In this document: positions 43,619 through 52,890 of the stretch, one piece after another
Layout: the number at the start of each line of letters is the position of its first letter
How positions within the stretch are numbered: the stretch's first letter is position 1
DNA from: Candidatus Segatella violae
Lineage (GTDB): Bacteria > Bacteroidota > Bacteroidia > Bacteroidales > Bacteroidaceae
Direction: 5' to 3'
Assembly: GCA_002440225.1 (NCBI GenBank)
Contig: DJSH01000060.1
Location: forward strand, 6,341-61,429
Length of the DNA: 55,089 bases
Program-made: the position numbers and the translations under genes
The notes under the pieces: model-generated
The model's input: only the letters and a program-made list of their open reading frames with translations
What the model was told of the DNA's origin: nothing
Databases searched by the model: none

Positions 43619-43900
43619 TTAGTATCCCATTTCCTGCAGTGCCGTTGCCAACTGGTCTGGACAACTGGTTGGCTTGTTTCCACAGGTGATGCCCTTGAGT
43701 CGGGCGATAACATCCTTAGCCTTCATGTCACGAATCAATGAGCAGACACCCTTGGTGTTGCCATCGCAACCACCGATAAACTGCGCATCCTTCACCACTC
43801 CGTTCTCATCCACGCTGATGCAGATATACTTGCTGCATGTACCATGAGTCTGATAAGTTACCTTGGTCAGATTCTGCTTGTTATCTTTGTTTGTTTCCAT
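43619..43900 (-). CDS. TSCPD-domain protein
   Basis: 93 residues, of the small family with the TSCPD motif: SCPDQLATAL near the C-terminus, and HGTCSKYI and GGCDGNTKG earlier. Several cysteines suggest metal or cofactor binding. In ribonucleotide reductases a similar domain lies at the C-terminus; as a stand-alone protein the role is unknown. It precedes nothing on its transcript within this window except the hairpin cluster. Confidence 0.85.
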   Translation of the reverse strand: METNKDNKQNLTKVTYQTHGTCSKYICISVDENGVVKDAQFIGGCDGNTKGVCSLIRDMKAKDVIARLKGITCGNKPTSCPDQLATALQEMGY

Positions 43901-43930
43901 TTTTATAATCCCTTTAATATTAATTTAAAA

Positions 43931-43958
43931 GGGAAGCCTCTTTCACAAGAGTCTTCCC
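43931..43958 (-). terminator. Terminator of yebC
   Basis: On the minus strand GGGAAGACTCTT pairs with AAGAGGCTTCCC with one mismatch and a short loop, followed by TTTT. Confidence 0.75.
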
Positions 43959-44026
43959 CCTATCGTTAAACTGTTATACGGGGCATGCCACTGCATAACC
44001 CTATGCAAATATACTTTATTTTCTGT

Positions 44027-44770
44027 TTATTCTGCCTCTGCTGGAACCTCTGGCTTCATGTTGGTATAGACAGTCTGAACATCGTCAAACTCCTCCAACT
44101 TCTCCACCATCTTGTCGATGGTCTCACGCTCCTCAGGAGTTACATCCTTCAGGTCGTTAGGAATGTAGGTGAACTCAGCACCTGTTACCTCGAAGCCCTC
44201 AGCCTCCAAGTGCTTCTGAATCTCGCCGAAGCTAGTAGGAGCACCATAGATAGTTATCTCGTTGTTCTCCTCGTCCTCGTCGTATTCATCCTCTACTCCG
44301 TAGTCGATCAAGTCGAGAATCAACTCGTCCATATCCAAACCTTCCTTCTTCTTGAATGTGAACACAGCCTTGTGGTCGAAGAGGAAAGACAAGGAACCTG
44401 TTGTACCGAGGTTGCCGCTGAACTTATTGAATACAGAGCGAACGTCGGCTACTGTACGAGTGGTATTGTCGGTCAAGGTGTCAACGAATACAGCAACTCC
44501 GTGAGGGCCATATCCCTCGTAAGTTACCTCCTTGTAGTCGCTGGTATCCTTACCCATAGCGTTCTTGATGGCACGTTCAATGTTATCCTTAGGCATGTTC
44601 TCATGCTTACAGTTAGCGATGATAGCACGCAAACCAGGGTTGTTTTCTGGCTCTGGACCACCAGCCTTCACTGCGATTGCAATCTGCTTACCTAACTTAG
44701 TAAATGTCTTGGCCATGTGGCCCCATCTTTTCAGCTTTGTAGCTTTACGATATTCAAATGCTCTTCCCAT
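44027..44770 (-). CDS. yebC: YebC/PmpR-family protein
   Basis: 247 residues of the TACO1/YebC family, classed as DNA-binding regulators and more recently linked with translation of difficult stretches. Typical features are GRAFEYRKATKLKRWGHMAK at the N-terminus, NPGLRAIIANCKHENMPKDN and YEGYGPHGVAVFVD. It lies 212 bases after pheT, separated by the repeat region 44834-44982, so an independent promoter is likely but was not identified. Confidence 0.94.
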   Translation of the reverse strand: MGRAFEYRKATKLKRWGHMAKTFTKLGKQIAIAVKAGGPEPENNPGLRAIIANCKHENMPKDNIERAIKNAMGKDTSDYKEVTYEGYGPHGVAVFVDTLTDNTTRTVADVRSVFNKFSGNLGTTGSLSFLFDHKAVFTFKKKEGLDMDELILDLIDYGVEDEYDEDEENNEITIYGAPTSFGEIQKHLEAEGFEVTGAEFTYIPNDLKDVTPEERETIDKMVEKLEEFDDVQTVYTNMKPEVPAEAE

Positions 44771-44833
44771 TGGAATAAATTTTAAAAATGTTTATCGTTT
44801 TAATTTTACTTATTTTTTTACTTGAATGTAATG

Positions 44834-44918
44834 CTTTTGCCCTTTCAGGGCGACATTATTGCGCATTTCTATACCCAGGGCGATGCCCTGGGCTAGGAGC
44901 TTTTGCCCTTTCAGGGCG
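44834..44918. repeat. REP-like palindromes between pheT and yebC
   Basis: CTTTTGCCCTTTCAGGGCG occurs twice (44834-44852, 44900-44918), each with core palindrome GCCC TTT CAGGGC. Between them CCCAGGGCGATGCCCTGGG (44874-44892) is a perfect palindrome around GAT. The pattern is typical of repetitive extragenic palindromes that I recall from many Bacteroidota genomes. Confidence 0.7.
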
Positions 44919-44925
44919 TTTTGAT

Positions 44926-45003
44926 GAAGCTCTGCGTTGAGTTTATTTGCCTTAACGAAGCTCTGCGTTGAGCTTGTTTGCCTTAACGAAGCTCTGCGTT
45001 GAG
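44926..45003. repeat. Tandem 31-bp duplication of the pheT 3' end
   Basis: GAAGCTCTGCGTTGAG starts at 44926, 44957 and 44988, exactly 31 bases apart. The copy at 44988-45003 is the coding end of pheT (KLNAELR on the minus strand); the stop codon is at 44983-44985. The other two copies are downstream of the stop. Each copy can fold AAGCTC/GAGCTT, the outermost with one mismatch. Confidence 0.8.
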
Positions 45004-47451
45004 CTTACCAGTGAGGTTGGCGATGAGTTTCTTCATGATGGCCTCGATCTGCTTGTCGTTCAAGGTCTTCTCCTCGTCCTGGAGGATGAAGTTCACGGCG
45101 TAACTCTTCTTGCCTGCTGGCAGGTTCTTGCCCTCGTAAACATCGAAGAGGACAACGCTCTTCAAGAGCTTCTTCTCTGTCTGACGGGCAATCTGCTCAA
45201 TCTGCTCAAACTCTACGCTCTTGTCTACCAAGAGTGCCAAGTCACGGCTCACGGATGGATACTTGCTGATGTCGGTGTAGGTGAGGTTCACCTTCTTCAC
45301 GGTCTTCATCAAGTTGTCCCAGTGTACGTCGGCATAGAACACATCCTGCTCGATGTCGAATGCCTTCTTCAACTTCAGGCTCAAGATACCGAGCTCTACC
45401 AACACCTTGCCGGCACGTGTCTCGTAGGTCACGCCCTTGGAGAAGATGTTGTTGTCGCTGTGCTTGATAACCAAGTTGTTCTGTGGCATGCCCACACGAC
45501 GAAGGATGTTCTCCACCACTGCCTTGAGCTCGTAGATGCTACTCTGCTCGTCGGCGTGAGCCCAGTTGCCCTCTACACGCTTACCGGTGATGAAGAGGGA
45601 GATGTGAGCCTCCTGGCTGTAAGCCTTGATAGGGTTCTCGGCTGTCCACTTCTCCTTATTATATATATAGGTGTTGCCCACCTCGAAGAACTTCAGGTTC
45701 TGGCTCTTGTGGTTGATGTTGCGAGCCACGCTCTCCAACCCACCGAAGAGCATTGTCTGACGCATCACGCCGAGATCGGCGCTCAATGGATTCATCACCT
45801 TCACGGTATGCTCGTCAGGATACTTGTTGAGGTCGAAATCTGTATAGTAGCTTGCCTTTGTGAGTGAGTTGTTGAGGATTTCCATGAAGCCCTCGCCCAC
45901 CAACTGCTCTGCCACGATGTTCTGGCTGTGGTAAGCCTTGTCCTCGTCGCCCTGTACGGTCAGCGAACTCTTGAGCTGGGTAGGAATCTCCACGTTGTTA
46001 TAGCCGTAGATGCGGAGAATATCCTCGACCACGTCGCAAGGACGCTGTACGTCAACACGATATGGAGGCACGAGGAGGTCGATGCCCTCGACGTCTTCCT
46101 TCACGATCTTCATCTCCAGCGATGTGGCGATGTTCTTGATGGTCCCAGCACCAATTTCCTTGCCGATGAGACGATGAGCGTACTCATAGTTCAAGCGAAC
46201 TGGGAAGTCCTGGATAGGCTCTGGATATACATCCTTGATTTGCATAGAAATCTTTCCGCCAGCCAACTGCTTGCAGAGGATTGCCGCCTGCTTCAAGGCA
46301 TAAATCTGACCGTTAGGGTCTACGCCACGCTCGAAACGATAGCTGGCGTCGGTGCTCAGTCCATGACGGCGGGCGCTCTTGCGAATCCATGTTGGATGGA
46401 AGTAAGCACTCTCCAAGACCACGTTCTTGGTGGTCTCATAGGTACCAGAACCCTTGCCGCCGAAGATACCGGCGATGCACATAGGCTCCTCGGCATTGCA
46501 GATGCTCAGGTCGTGCTCACCGAGGGTGTGTTCTACGCCGTCGAGGGTCACGAACTTGGTGCCCTCTGGCTGGGTGCGAACCACAATCTTATGACCAGTA
46601 ACCATGTCGGCGTCGAAGCAGTGCAAAGGCTGTCCGTATGCCATCATGATATAGTTGGTGATGTCTACGATATTGTTGATTGGGCGCAAGCCGATGATGT
46701 TCAACTTGTCCTGCAACCACTTAGGGCTCTCCTTCACCTCACAGTCGGTGATGCTCACGCAAGCGTAACGCTTGCAAGCCTCGTGGTTCTGAATCTCCAC
46801 CTCGATAGGAAGGTCCTCGTTGTCTACCTTGAACTCGTCGCAAGAAGGGCGATGGAGGCTGGTCTGGTAGCCATTCTGCTTCAACCAAGCGTAGAGGTCG
46901 CGAGCCACACCATAATGACCGAGCGCATCGGCACGGTTGGCGGTGATGTCGATTTCTATGAGCCAGTCGCTCTCCAAGTGATAGTATTCAGCGGCAGGCT
47001 GACCTACAGGCGCATCCTCAGGGAGGACGATGATGCCAGCGTGGTCGGTACCTACGCCAATCTCATCCTCGGCACAAATCATACCGTAGCTTTCCACGCC
47101 ACGGAGCTTGCTCTTCTTGATGGTGAAGCTCTTGTCGCCGTCGTAGAGCACGCAGCCCAAGTCGGCAACAATCACCTTCTGACCTGCGGCTACGTTAGGG
47201 GCACCGCACACAATCTGCTGTGGCTCGCCCTTGCCCAAGTCTACGGTTGTAACATGGAGGTGATCGCTATTTGGATGCATCTCGCATGTCAACACCTTAC
47301 CTACATAGAGACCTTTCAGTCCACCCTTGATAGACTGTACTTCTTCCAAAGCGTCAACTTCGAGTCCGCAAGAGGTCAGCGCGTCCGCAGTCTCCTGTGG
47401 TGTCAAGTCGAAATCGACGTATTCTTTAAGCCATTTGTATGAAACGTTCAT
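44983..47451 (-). CDS. pheT: Phenylalanyl-tRNA synthetase beta subunit
   Basis: With PheS it charges tRNA-Phe. The 822 residues have the tRNA-binding EMAP-like domain (about 40-150, LTCEMHPNSDHLHVTTVD), the B3/B4 domain, the B5 region with the conserved DVQRPCDVVEDILRIYGYNN, the catalytic-like domain, and the C-terminal FDX-ACB fold (PSVSRDLALLVDKSVEFEQI) up to GKLNAELR. pheS is not adjacent. A -7 box TATTTTTG lies at 47517-47524 on the minus strand. Confidence 0.96.
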   Translation of the reverse strand: MNVSYKWLKEYVDFDLTPQETADALTSCGLEVDALEEVQSIKGGLKGLYVGKVLTCEMHPNSDHLHVTTVDLGKGEPQQIVCGAPNVAAGQKVIVADLGCVLYDGDKSFTIKKSKLRGVESYGMICAEDEIGVGTDHAGIIVLPEDAPVGQPAAEYYHLESDWLIEIDITANRADALGHYGVARDLYAWLKQNGYQTSLHRPSCDEFKVDNEDLPIEVEIQNHEACKRYACVSITDCEVKESPKWLQDKLNIIGLRPINNIVDITNYIMMAYGQPLHCFDADMVTGHKIVVRTQPEGTKFVTLDGVEHTLGEHDLSICNAEEPMCIAGIFGGKGSGTYETTKNVVLESAYFHPTWIRKSARRHGLSTDASYRFERGVDPNGQIYALKQAAILCKQLAGGKISMQIKDVYPEPIQDFPVRLNYEYAHRLIGKEIGAGTIKNIATSLEMKIVKEDVEGIDLLVPPYRVDVQRPCDVVEDILRIYGYNNVEIPTQLKSSLTVQGDEDKAYHSQNIVAEQLVGEGFMEILNNSLTKASYYTDFDLNKYPDEHTVKVMNPLSADLGVMRQTMLFGGLESVARNINHKSQNLKFFEVGNTYIYNKEKWTAENPIKAYSQEAHISLFITGKRVEGNWAHADEQSSIYELKAVVENILRRVGMPQNNLVIKHSDNNIFSKGVTYETRAGKVLVELGILSLKLKKAFDIEQDVFYADVHWDNLMKTVKKVNLTYTDISKYPSVSRDLALLVDKSVEFEQIEQIARQTEKKLLKSVVLFDVYEGKNLPAGKKSYAVNFILQDEEKTLNDKQIEAIMKKLIANLTGKLNAELR

Positions 47452-47516
47452 TATAATGATTTTTATTTATTTTCCTTTTCTAAATAATGCTTGTTCTAAA
47501 ACTTTGCAAAAATACA

Positions 47517-47524
47517 AAAAAATA
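47517..47524 (-). promoter_or_regulatory. -7 box for pheT
   Basis: Minus-strand TATTTTTGC, about 65 bases before the ATG at 47451. Upstream on the minus strand is the terminator of the PBP gene. Confidence 0.6.
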
Positions 47525-47541
47525 TGCATATAAGCAAAAAA

Positions 47542-47592
47542 CATTCGCCATTTTTGCACTATTTAAAATAAAATCGTGCAAAATGGCGAATG
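47542..47592 (-). terminator. Terminator of the class A PBP gene
   Basis: CATTCGCCATTTT-TGCAC (47542-47559) pairs with GTGCAAAATGGCGAATG (47576-47592) with one extra base. On the minus strand a T-run follows. Confidence 0.85.
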
Positions 47593-47598
47593 CCTTGA

Positions 47599-49926
47599 TT
47601 ATTCGAACACTTCGTCGATGTCGCTACCCACTTCCTCGAAGTCATCCTGCTCGGCGCGCTTTCGGCTACATGGGTCGTAGTCGTCTGGCAGGTCAAACTT
47701 CACGGTCGGACTGATGCCCAACGATGGGTCGGCATAGAGTTTCTTCATGAATATAGCCCAGATAGGCAGTGCCATAGTGGCACCCTGTCCCATGCTCATC
47801 GAGTCGAAATGGATGTCGCGGTCTTCGCCGCCTACCCACACACCGCTCACGAGCTGAGGGGTGAAACCGATAAACCATCCGTCGCTGTTGTTGTTGGTGG
47901 TACCGGTCTTGGCTCCTATCTGTCCCTCCAGGTTGTAGCGGTAGCGCAGTCTGCCCGCCGTACCGTTGTCCACCACGCCCATCAGCATGGTGAGCATCTT
48001 CATGGCGTTCTCGGCGCTTATCACCTCGTTCATGCGTGGTTGGAAGGTGGCGAGGGTGTTGCCCTCGTTGTCCTCGATGCGACTCACGAACATCGGTGCC
48101 GTGCGGATGCCGTGGTTGGCAAACACGGTGTAGGCGCTCACCATCTCGCTCACGCTCACCTCGCAAGGTCCCAGACAGAGACTCATCGAGGCATGGATGT
48201 CGGGATTGATGATGCCGAAGTCGTGCAACATCTGCACAAACTGCTGTGGATTGAGCTTACTCATCAGGTAGGCGCTTATCCAGTTGTTACTCTGCGCCAA
48301 TCCCCATTTCAGCGGCACCATCTGCCCATAGCGGGCATGGTTGGCGTTGCGTGGTGTCCATCGCTGGCCTGCCACGATATAGGTTTGTTGGCGGTTAGGG
48401 GCAAGGTCGCAAGGTTGGAATCCGTTCTCCATCGCCAGACTATAGAGGAATGGCTTGATGGTGGAACCCACCTGTCGACGACCCAGGCTCACCATGTCGT
48501 ACATGAAATGGGTATAGTCGAGTCCGCCCACGTATGCCTTCACGGCTCCCGTCTTTGGATCCATGCTCATGAATCCGCTGCGCAAGAAGGTCTTGTAGTA
48601 GCGGATGGAGTCGAGCGGACTCATCAGGGTGTCGATGTCGCCATGGTAGGTGAACACGGTCATCTCTATTTTCTGGCGGAAAGCCTGCTTGATTTCGTCT
48701 GGCGTAGCTCCCGCAGCCTTCATCGAGCGATAGCGCTCGCTCTGCGTGATGCTGCGGTTCAGGATGCTGCGTATCTGACTTGGCGTGAGCTTGTCGCTGT
48801 ATGGCGCGCTTGGTTTATGCGCCACCTCGGCACTAAACCTTGGCTGCAAGTAGCGAGCCACGTGCTGATACATCGCCTCCTCGGCATACTGCTGGATGCG
48901 GCTGTCGATGGTGGTAAACACCTTCAGTCCGTCGCTGTATACATTATATGGCGAACCGTCTTTCTTAAAGTTTTTGTTGCACCACCCATACAGCGGGTCG
49001 CTGTCCCAAGCCACCGAGTCGGTCACATACTGGGCGTAGTTCCACGAAGGATAGTCGCTGCGCTCTGGTCGTTTAGCCATCATATACTGGCGCAGGAACT
49101 CACGCAGATAGGTGGCAGAGCCATCCTTGTGGTCGGTGCGATGGAAATTGAGCGTGATGGGTTCGGCGGCATACTGCTCATAATCGTACTTGTCTAGATA
49201 GCCAGCCTTTACCATCTGCTGCAGCACCACGTTGCGGCGCTCGCGCGCACGATCGGGATAGCGCACGGGGTTGAAGAGCGAAGGGTTCTTGCACAGCCCG
49301 ATGAGGGTTGCCGCCTCACAGAGGGTCAAGTCCTTAGGCTCCTTATTAAAATAGGTGTTGGCGGCAGTCTTGATGCCCACGGCATTGTGCAGGAAGTCGA
49401 AGTAGTTGAGATAGAGCGCCAGGATTTCCTCCTTGGTGTAGTATCGCTCCAGCTTGATGGCGATGACCCACTCTATCGGCTTCTGCAGGAGTCGCTCCAT
49501 GGTGCTGCCCGCCTTCTCCGAGTATAGCTGCTTGGCTAGCTGCTGGGTGATGGTACTACCGCCTCCGGCATTCGCCTGTCCCAGGATGCCACGCTTGACG
49601 ATGGCACGCCCCAGGGCCCTGAAATCGATGCCCGAATGCTCGTAGAATCGCTCGTCCTCGGTAGCGACGAGTGCCTTTATTAAATAAGGTGACATCTTCT
49701 TATAAGGTATCACGATGCGGTTCTCCTTGTTCAGGTTCCACGTGCCGAGCACCTTGCCATCGGCGGAATACACCTGGGTGGCAAAGCGGTTGATAGGATT
49801 CTGGAGGTCTTCGATGTCGGGCATGTAGCCGATGAGACCAAACCAGATGGCAAAGAAGGCACCCGCCACAGCCAGTACGCAAGCGGCGAAAATGCCCCAC
49901 AAAATATGTATAAAACGTTTCCTCAT
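47599..49926 (-). CDS. Class A penicillin-binding protein (PBP1A-like)
   Basis: A bifunctional murein synthase at the inner membrane. The 775 residues have an N-terminal membrane anchor (about 9-35), then a GT51 transglycosylase with catalytic Glu90 in VATEDERFYEHSGIDF and GGSTITQQLAKQ (122-133). The transpeptidase half has SxxK at Ser488 (GSTIKPF), SNN in AQSNNWIS, and KTGTTNNN near residue 690. Length is typical. The C-terminal tail is acidic. It has its own -7 box (minus, 49951-49958). Confidence 0.95.
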   Translation of the reverse strand: MRKRFIHILWGIFAACVLAVAGAFFAIWFGLIGYMPDIEDLQNPINRFATQVYSADGKVLGTWNLNKENRIVIPYKKMSPYLIKALVATEDERFYEHSGIDFRALGRAIVKRGILGQANAGGGSTITQQLAKQLYSEKAGSTMERLLQKPIEWVIAIKLERYYTKEEILALYLNYFDFLHNAVGIKTAANTYFNKEPKDLTLCEAATLIGLCKNPSLFNPVRYPDRARERRNVVLQQMVKAGYLDKYDYEQYAAEPITLNFHRTDHKDGSATYLREFLRQYMMAKRPERSDYPSWNYAQYVTDSVAWDSDPLYGWCNKNFKKDGSPYNVYSDGLKVFTTIDSRIQQYAEEAMYQHVARYLQPRFSAEVAHKPSAPYSDKLTPSQIRSILNRSITQSERYRSMKAAGATPDEIKQAFRQKIEMTVFTYHGDIDTLMSPLDSIRYYKTFLRSGFMSMDPKTGAVKAYVGGLDYTHFMYDMVSLGRRQVGSTIKPFLYSLAMENGFQPCDLAPNRQQTYIVAGQRWTPRNANHARYGQMVPLKWGLAQSNNWISAYLMSKLNPQQFVQMLHDFGIINPDIHASMSLCLGPCEVSVSEMVSAYTVFANHGIRTAPMFVSRIEDNEGNTLATFQPRMNEVISAENAMKMLTMLMGVVDNGTAGRLRYRYNLEGQIGAKTGTTNNNSDGWFIGFTPQLVSGVWVGGEDRDIHFDSMSMGQGATMALPIWAIFMKKLYADPSLGISPTVKFDLPDDYDPCSRKRAEQDDFEEVGSDIDEVFE

Positions 49927-49950
49927 TATCTATTTCTATAATTTTTGCCG

Positions 49951-49958
49951 CAAAATTA
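49951..49958 (-). promoter_or_regulatory. -7 box for the class A PBP gene
   Basis: Minus-strand TAATTTTGC, about 25 bases before the ATG, divergent from the pyrB promoter. Confidence 0.55.
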
Positions 49959-50001
49959 AATAAAAAATTTTAAATATCGCACATAAATCAGAAATTATAT
50001 G

Positions 50002-50009
50002 TAACTTTG
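50002..50009 (+). promoter_or_regulatory. -7 box of pyrB
   Basis: TAACTTTGG, 34 bases before the ATG at 50043. A longer frame from 50007 would begin inside this box. Confidence 0.6.
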
Positions 50010-50042
50010 GGGGCGATTTCAGAACATTCAATCAAAAAACAA

Positions 50043-50990
50043 ATGGAAAAACATAATTTTGTGACCATTGCCGACCTTTCGAGAGAGAAAATCATGTACT
50101 TGCTCGAAATGGCGCAAGAGTTTGAAAAACATCCTAACAGGGAGTTGCTGAAGGGAAAGGTCGTTGCGACCCTTTTCTTCGAACCTTCCACTCGTACCCA
50201 ACTCAGTTTCCAGACAGCTGCCAACCGCCTAGGCGCTCGTGTCATCGGTTTCTCCGACGCCAAGACATCAAGCACCACCAAGGGCGAGACGCTCAAAGAC
50301 ACCATACTCATGGTGAGCAACTATGCCGACATCATCACCATGCGCCACTTCATCGAGGGTGCAGCCCAATATGCCAGCGAAGTAGCTCCCGTGCCTATCG
50401 TCAACGCAGGCGACGGTGCCCACATGCACCCTTCCCAGTGCCTGCTCGACCTCTACTCTATCTACAAGACCCAAGGAACCTTGGACAACTTGAACATCTA
50501 TCTCGTGGGTGACCTGAAATATGGGCGCACCGTTCACTCACTTATCACAGCTATGCGCCACTTCAACCCTACTTTCCATTTCATCGCCCCTAAGGAGCTA
50601 GCCATGCCAGAGGAGTACAAGCTCTACTGTGACAAGCACGGCATCAAGTACGTGGAGCACGAAGACTTCAACGAGGATGTCATCGCCAACGCCGACATTC
50701 TCTACATGACCCGTGTACAGAAGGAGCGTTTCAGCGACTTGATGGAATATGAGCGCGTGAAGAACGTATACATCCTGAAGCGCGACATGCTCGGCAAGGC
50801 GAAGGACAACATGAAAATCATGCACCCGCTGCCACGTGTGAACGAGATTGCCTACGACGTGGACGACGACCCACACGCATACTACATCCAGCAGGCACAG
50901 AACGGACTCTATGCACGTGAGGCCATCTACTGCCACTGCCTCGGCATCACGCTCGATGAAATCAAGAACGACAAGACCATCATCGATTAA
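50043..50990 (+). CDS. pyrB: Aspartate carbamoyltransferase catalytic subunit (PyrB)
   Basis: It makes carbamoyl-aspartate, the committed step of pyrimidine synthesis. The 315 residues carry the carbamoyl-phosphate loop FFEPSTRTQLSF (46-57, STRT 49-52), SDAKTSSTTKGETL, the DAGDG-like NAGDGAHMHPSQ and HPLPRVNEI. The start at 50043 is chosen because the earlier frame start (50007) is inside the promoter. pyrI follows after 30 bases. Confidence 0.96.
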   Translation: MEKHNFVTIADLSREKIMYLLEMAQEFEKHPNRELLKGKVVATLFFEPSTRTQLSFQTAANRLGARVIGFSDAKTSSTTKGETLKDTILMVSNYADIITMRHFIEGAAQYASEVAPVPIVNAGDGAHMHPSQCLLDLYSIYKTQGTLDNLNIYLVGDLKYGRTVHSLITAMRHFNPTFHFIAPKELAMPEEYKLYCDKHGIKYVEHEDFNEDVIANADILYMTRVQKERFSDLMEYERVKNVYILKRDMLGKAKDNMKIMHPLPRVNEIAYDVDDDPHAYYIQQAQNGLYAREAIYCHCLGITLDEIKNDKTIID

Positions 50991-51020
50991 TGTTAAAAGC
51001 TTAAAGTAAAAAAGTAAATC

Positions 51021-51485
51021 ATGGGAAATAATAAAAGCGAATTAGTGGTTGCGGCCATCGAGAACGGCACCGTAATCGACCATATACCAGCCGAAAAGAC
51101 CTATCAGGTGGTCAACCTCCTTCAACTGGAGAAGATGGAAACGCCCGTCACCATCGGCTACAACCTGCCAAGCAAGAAGATTGGCAAGAAGGGCATCATC
51201 AAGGTTGCCAACAAGTATTTCACCGACGAAGAAATCAACCGACTCTCCGTGGTGGCTCCAAACATCGGCCTGAGTATCATCAAGAACTACGAGATTGTGG
51301 AGAAGAAGACCGTGAAGACTCCAGATACACTCAAGGGCATCGTGAAGTGCAACAACCCTAAGTGCATCACCAACAACGAGCCTATGCAGACCCTCTTCCA
51401 CACCGTAGACAAGGCACTGGGCATCGTGCGCTGCCACTACTGCGACAAGGAACAGAAGCTCGACAGCGTGGAACTCTGCAAGTAA
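51021..51485 (+). CDS. pyrI: Aspartate carbamoyltransferase regulatory subunit (PyrI)
   Basis: It binds nucleotides and inhibits PyrB by feedback. The 154 residues have the allosteric domain (ELVVAAIENGTVIDHIPA) and the zinc domain with Cys110, Cys115, Cys138 and Cys141 (KCNNPKC, RCHYC). Length agrees with the E. coli subunit (153). It forms a plus-strand unit with pyrB and glyA. A REP-like element sits directly behind its stop. Confidence 0.96.
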   Translation: MGNNKSELVVAAIENGTVIDHIPAEKTYQVVNLLQLEKMETPVTIGYNLPSKKIGKKGIIKVANKYFTDEEINRLSVVAPNIGLSIIKNYEIVEKKTVKTPDTLKGIVKCNNPKCITNNEPMQTLFHTVDKALGIVRCHYCDKEQKLDSVELCK

Positions 51486-51486
51486 G

Positions 51487-51525
51487 GGAACTGCCCGACA
51501 GGCGTTCCGGCGGATTTGCAATCCG
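51487..51525. repeat. REP-like palindromes after pyrI
   Basis: GGAAC (51487) to GTTCC (51504-51508) forms an imperfect stem, followed at once by CGGATTTGCAATCCG (51511-51525), a near-perfect palindrome. The pattern is unlike the CCCTTTCAGGGC type at 44834-44918, so it is a second repeat family. Confidence 0.6.
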
Positions 51526-51564
51526 ACGGCAAGCAAGATTATTAATCATTAAAATAGAATTTAT

Positions 51565-52845
51565 ATGGAAAGAGATCAAGAGATTTTCGACTTAATCGAA
51601 AGAGAGCATCAGCGCCAGCTCAAGGGCATGGAGCTTATCGCATCAGAGAATTTCGTGAGTGACGAGGTAATGCAGGCCATGGGCTCTTACCTGACCAACA
51701 AATATGCCGAGGGACTGCCAGGCAAGCGCTACTATGGCGGCTGCCAGGTTGTCGACATCGTGGAGAACCTCGCCATCGAGCGTGTGAAGAAGCTCTTCGG
51801 TGCCGAGTATGCCAACGTGCAGCCTCACTCTGGCGCACAGGCCAACGCCGCCGTATTGCTCGCAGTGCTCAAGCCAGGCGACACTTTCATGGGTCTGAAC
51901 CTCGACCATGGCGGTCACCTTTCTCATGGTAGCCACGTCAACACATCCGGTATCCTCTACAACCCTATCGGCTACAACTTGAACAAGGATACTGGTCGTG
52001 TAGACTACGACGAGATGGAGAAGCTCGCCTTGGAGCACAAGCCTAAACTCATCATCGGTGGCGGTAGCGCCTACAGCCGTGAATGGGATTATGCTCGCAT
52101 GCGCAAGATTGCCGACGAGGTGGGTGCCCTCTTGATGATCGACATGGCTCACCCAGCCGGCCTCATTGCCGCAGGTCTCTTGAACAACCCTGTGAAATAT
52201 GCCCACATCGTGACCTCCACCACCCACAAGACCCTACGTGGTCCTCGCGGCGGCATCATCCTCATGGGCAAGGACTTCGAGAACCCTTGGGGCTTGACCA
52301 CCAAGAAGGGACAGGTGAAGATGATGAGCCAGCTCTTGAACTCAGCCGTGTTCCCTGGCATCCAGGGCGGTCCGTTGGAGCATGTCATCGCAGCCAAGGC
52401 AGTAGGCTTCCGCGAGAACTTGCAGCCTTCTTGGAAAGAGTATGCCACACAGGTGAAGAAGAACGCAGCCGTACTCGCCGAAGACCTCATCGGTCGTGGA
52501 TTCGGCATCGTGAGCGGTGGTACAGACAACCACTCCATGCTCGTAGACTTGCGCTCTAAATACCCAGACTTGGCAGGTAAGGTGGCAGAGAACGCCCTCG
52601 TGGCAGCCGACATCACCGTCAACAAGAACATGGTGCCATTCGACACTCGCTCAGCCTTCCAGACCTCTGGTATCCGTCTCGGCACAGCAGCCATGACCAC
52701 CCGTGGCGCCAAGGAAGACATGATGCACCTCATCGCCGAACTCATCGAGGAGGTATTGAACGCTCCTGAGGACGAGAAGGTCATCGCCCGTGTACGCGAG
52801 AAGGTGAACGCCACCATGAAGGATTACCCACTCTTCGCATATTAA
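51565..52845 (+). CDS. glyA: Serine hydroxymethyltransferase (GlyA)
   Basis: It interconverts serine and glycine with tetrahydrofolate. The 426 residues have the PLP lysine Lys222 in VTSTTHKTLRGPRGG, the N-terminal ELIASENFVS (24-33), GKRYYGGC and the folate-site region HGGHLSHG. Length is normal. A DUF5020 gene follows 45 bases later. Confidence 0.96.
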   Translation: MERDQEIFDLIEREHQRQLKGMELIASENFVSDEVMQAMGSYLTNKYAEGLPGKRYYGGCQVVDIVENLAIERVKKLFGAEYANVQPHSGAQANAAVLLAVLKPGDTFMGLNLDHGGHLSHGSHVNTSGILYNPIGYNLNKDTGRVDYDEMEKLALEHKPKLIIGGGSAYSREWDYARMRKIADEVGALLMIDMAHPAGLIAAGLLNNPVKYAHIVTSTTHKTLRGPRGGIILMGKDFENPWGLTTKKGQVKMMSQLLNSAVFPGIQGGPLEHVIAAKAVGFRENLQPSWKEYATQVKKNAAVLAEDLIGRGFGIVSGGTDNHSMLVDLRSKYPDLAGKVAENALVAADITVNKNMVPFDTRSAFQTSGIRLGTAAMTTRGAKEDMMHLIAELIEEVLNAPEDEKVIARVREKVNATMKDYPLFAY

Positions 52846-52890
52846 TTGAATTAACAACTCTATAAAATTTTTAAAAAGAAAAAGAAACTT

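Noticed and set aside
45928..47442. 504-residue antisense frame across pheT
   Set aside because: The sense gene is certain; the antisense frame has no family character or promoter.
47809..49197. 462-residue antisense frame across the class A PBP
   Set aside because: His/Val-rich shadow of a certain gene.
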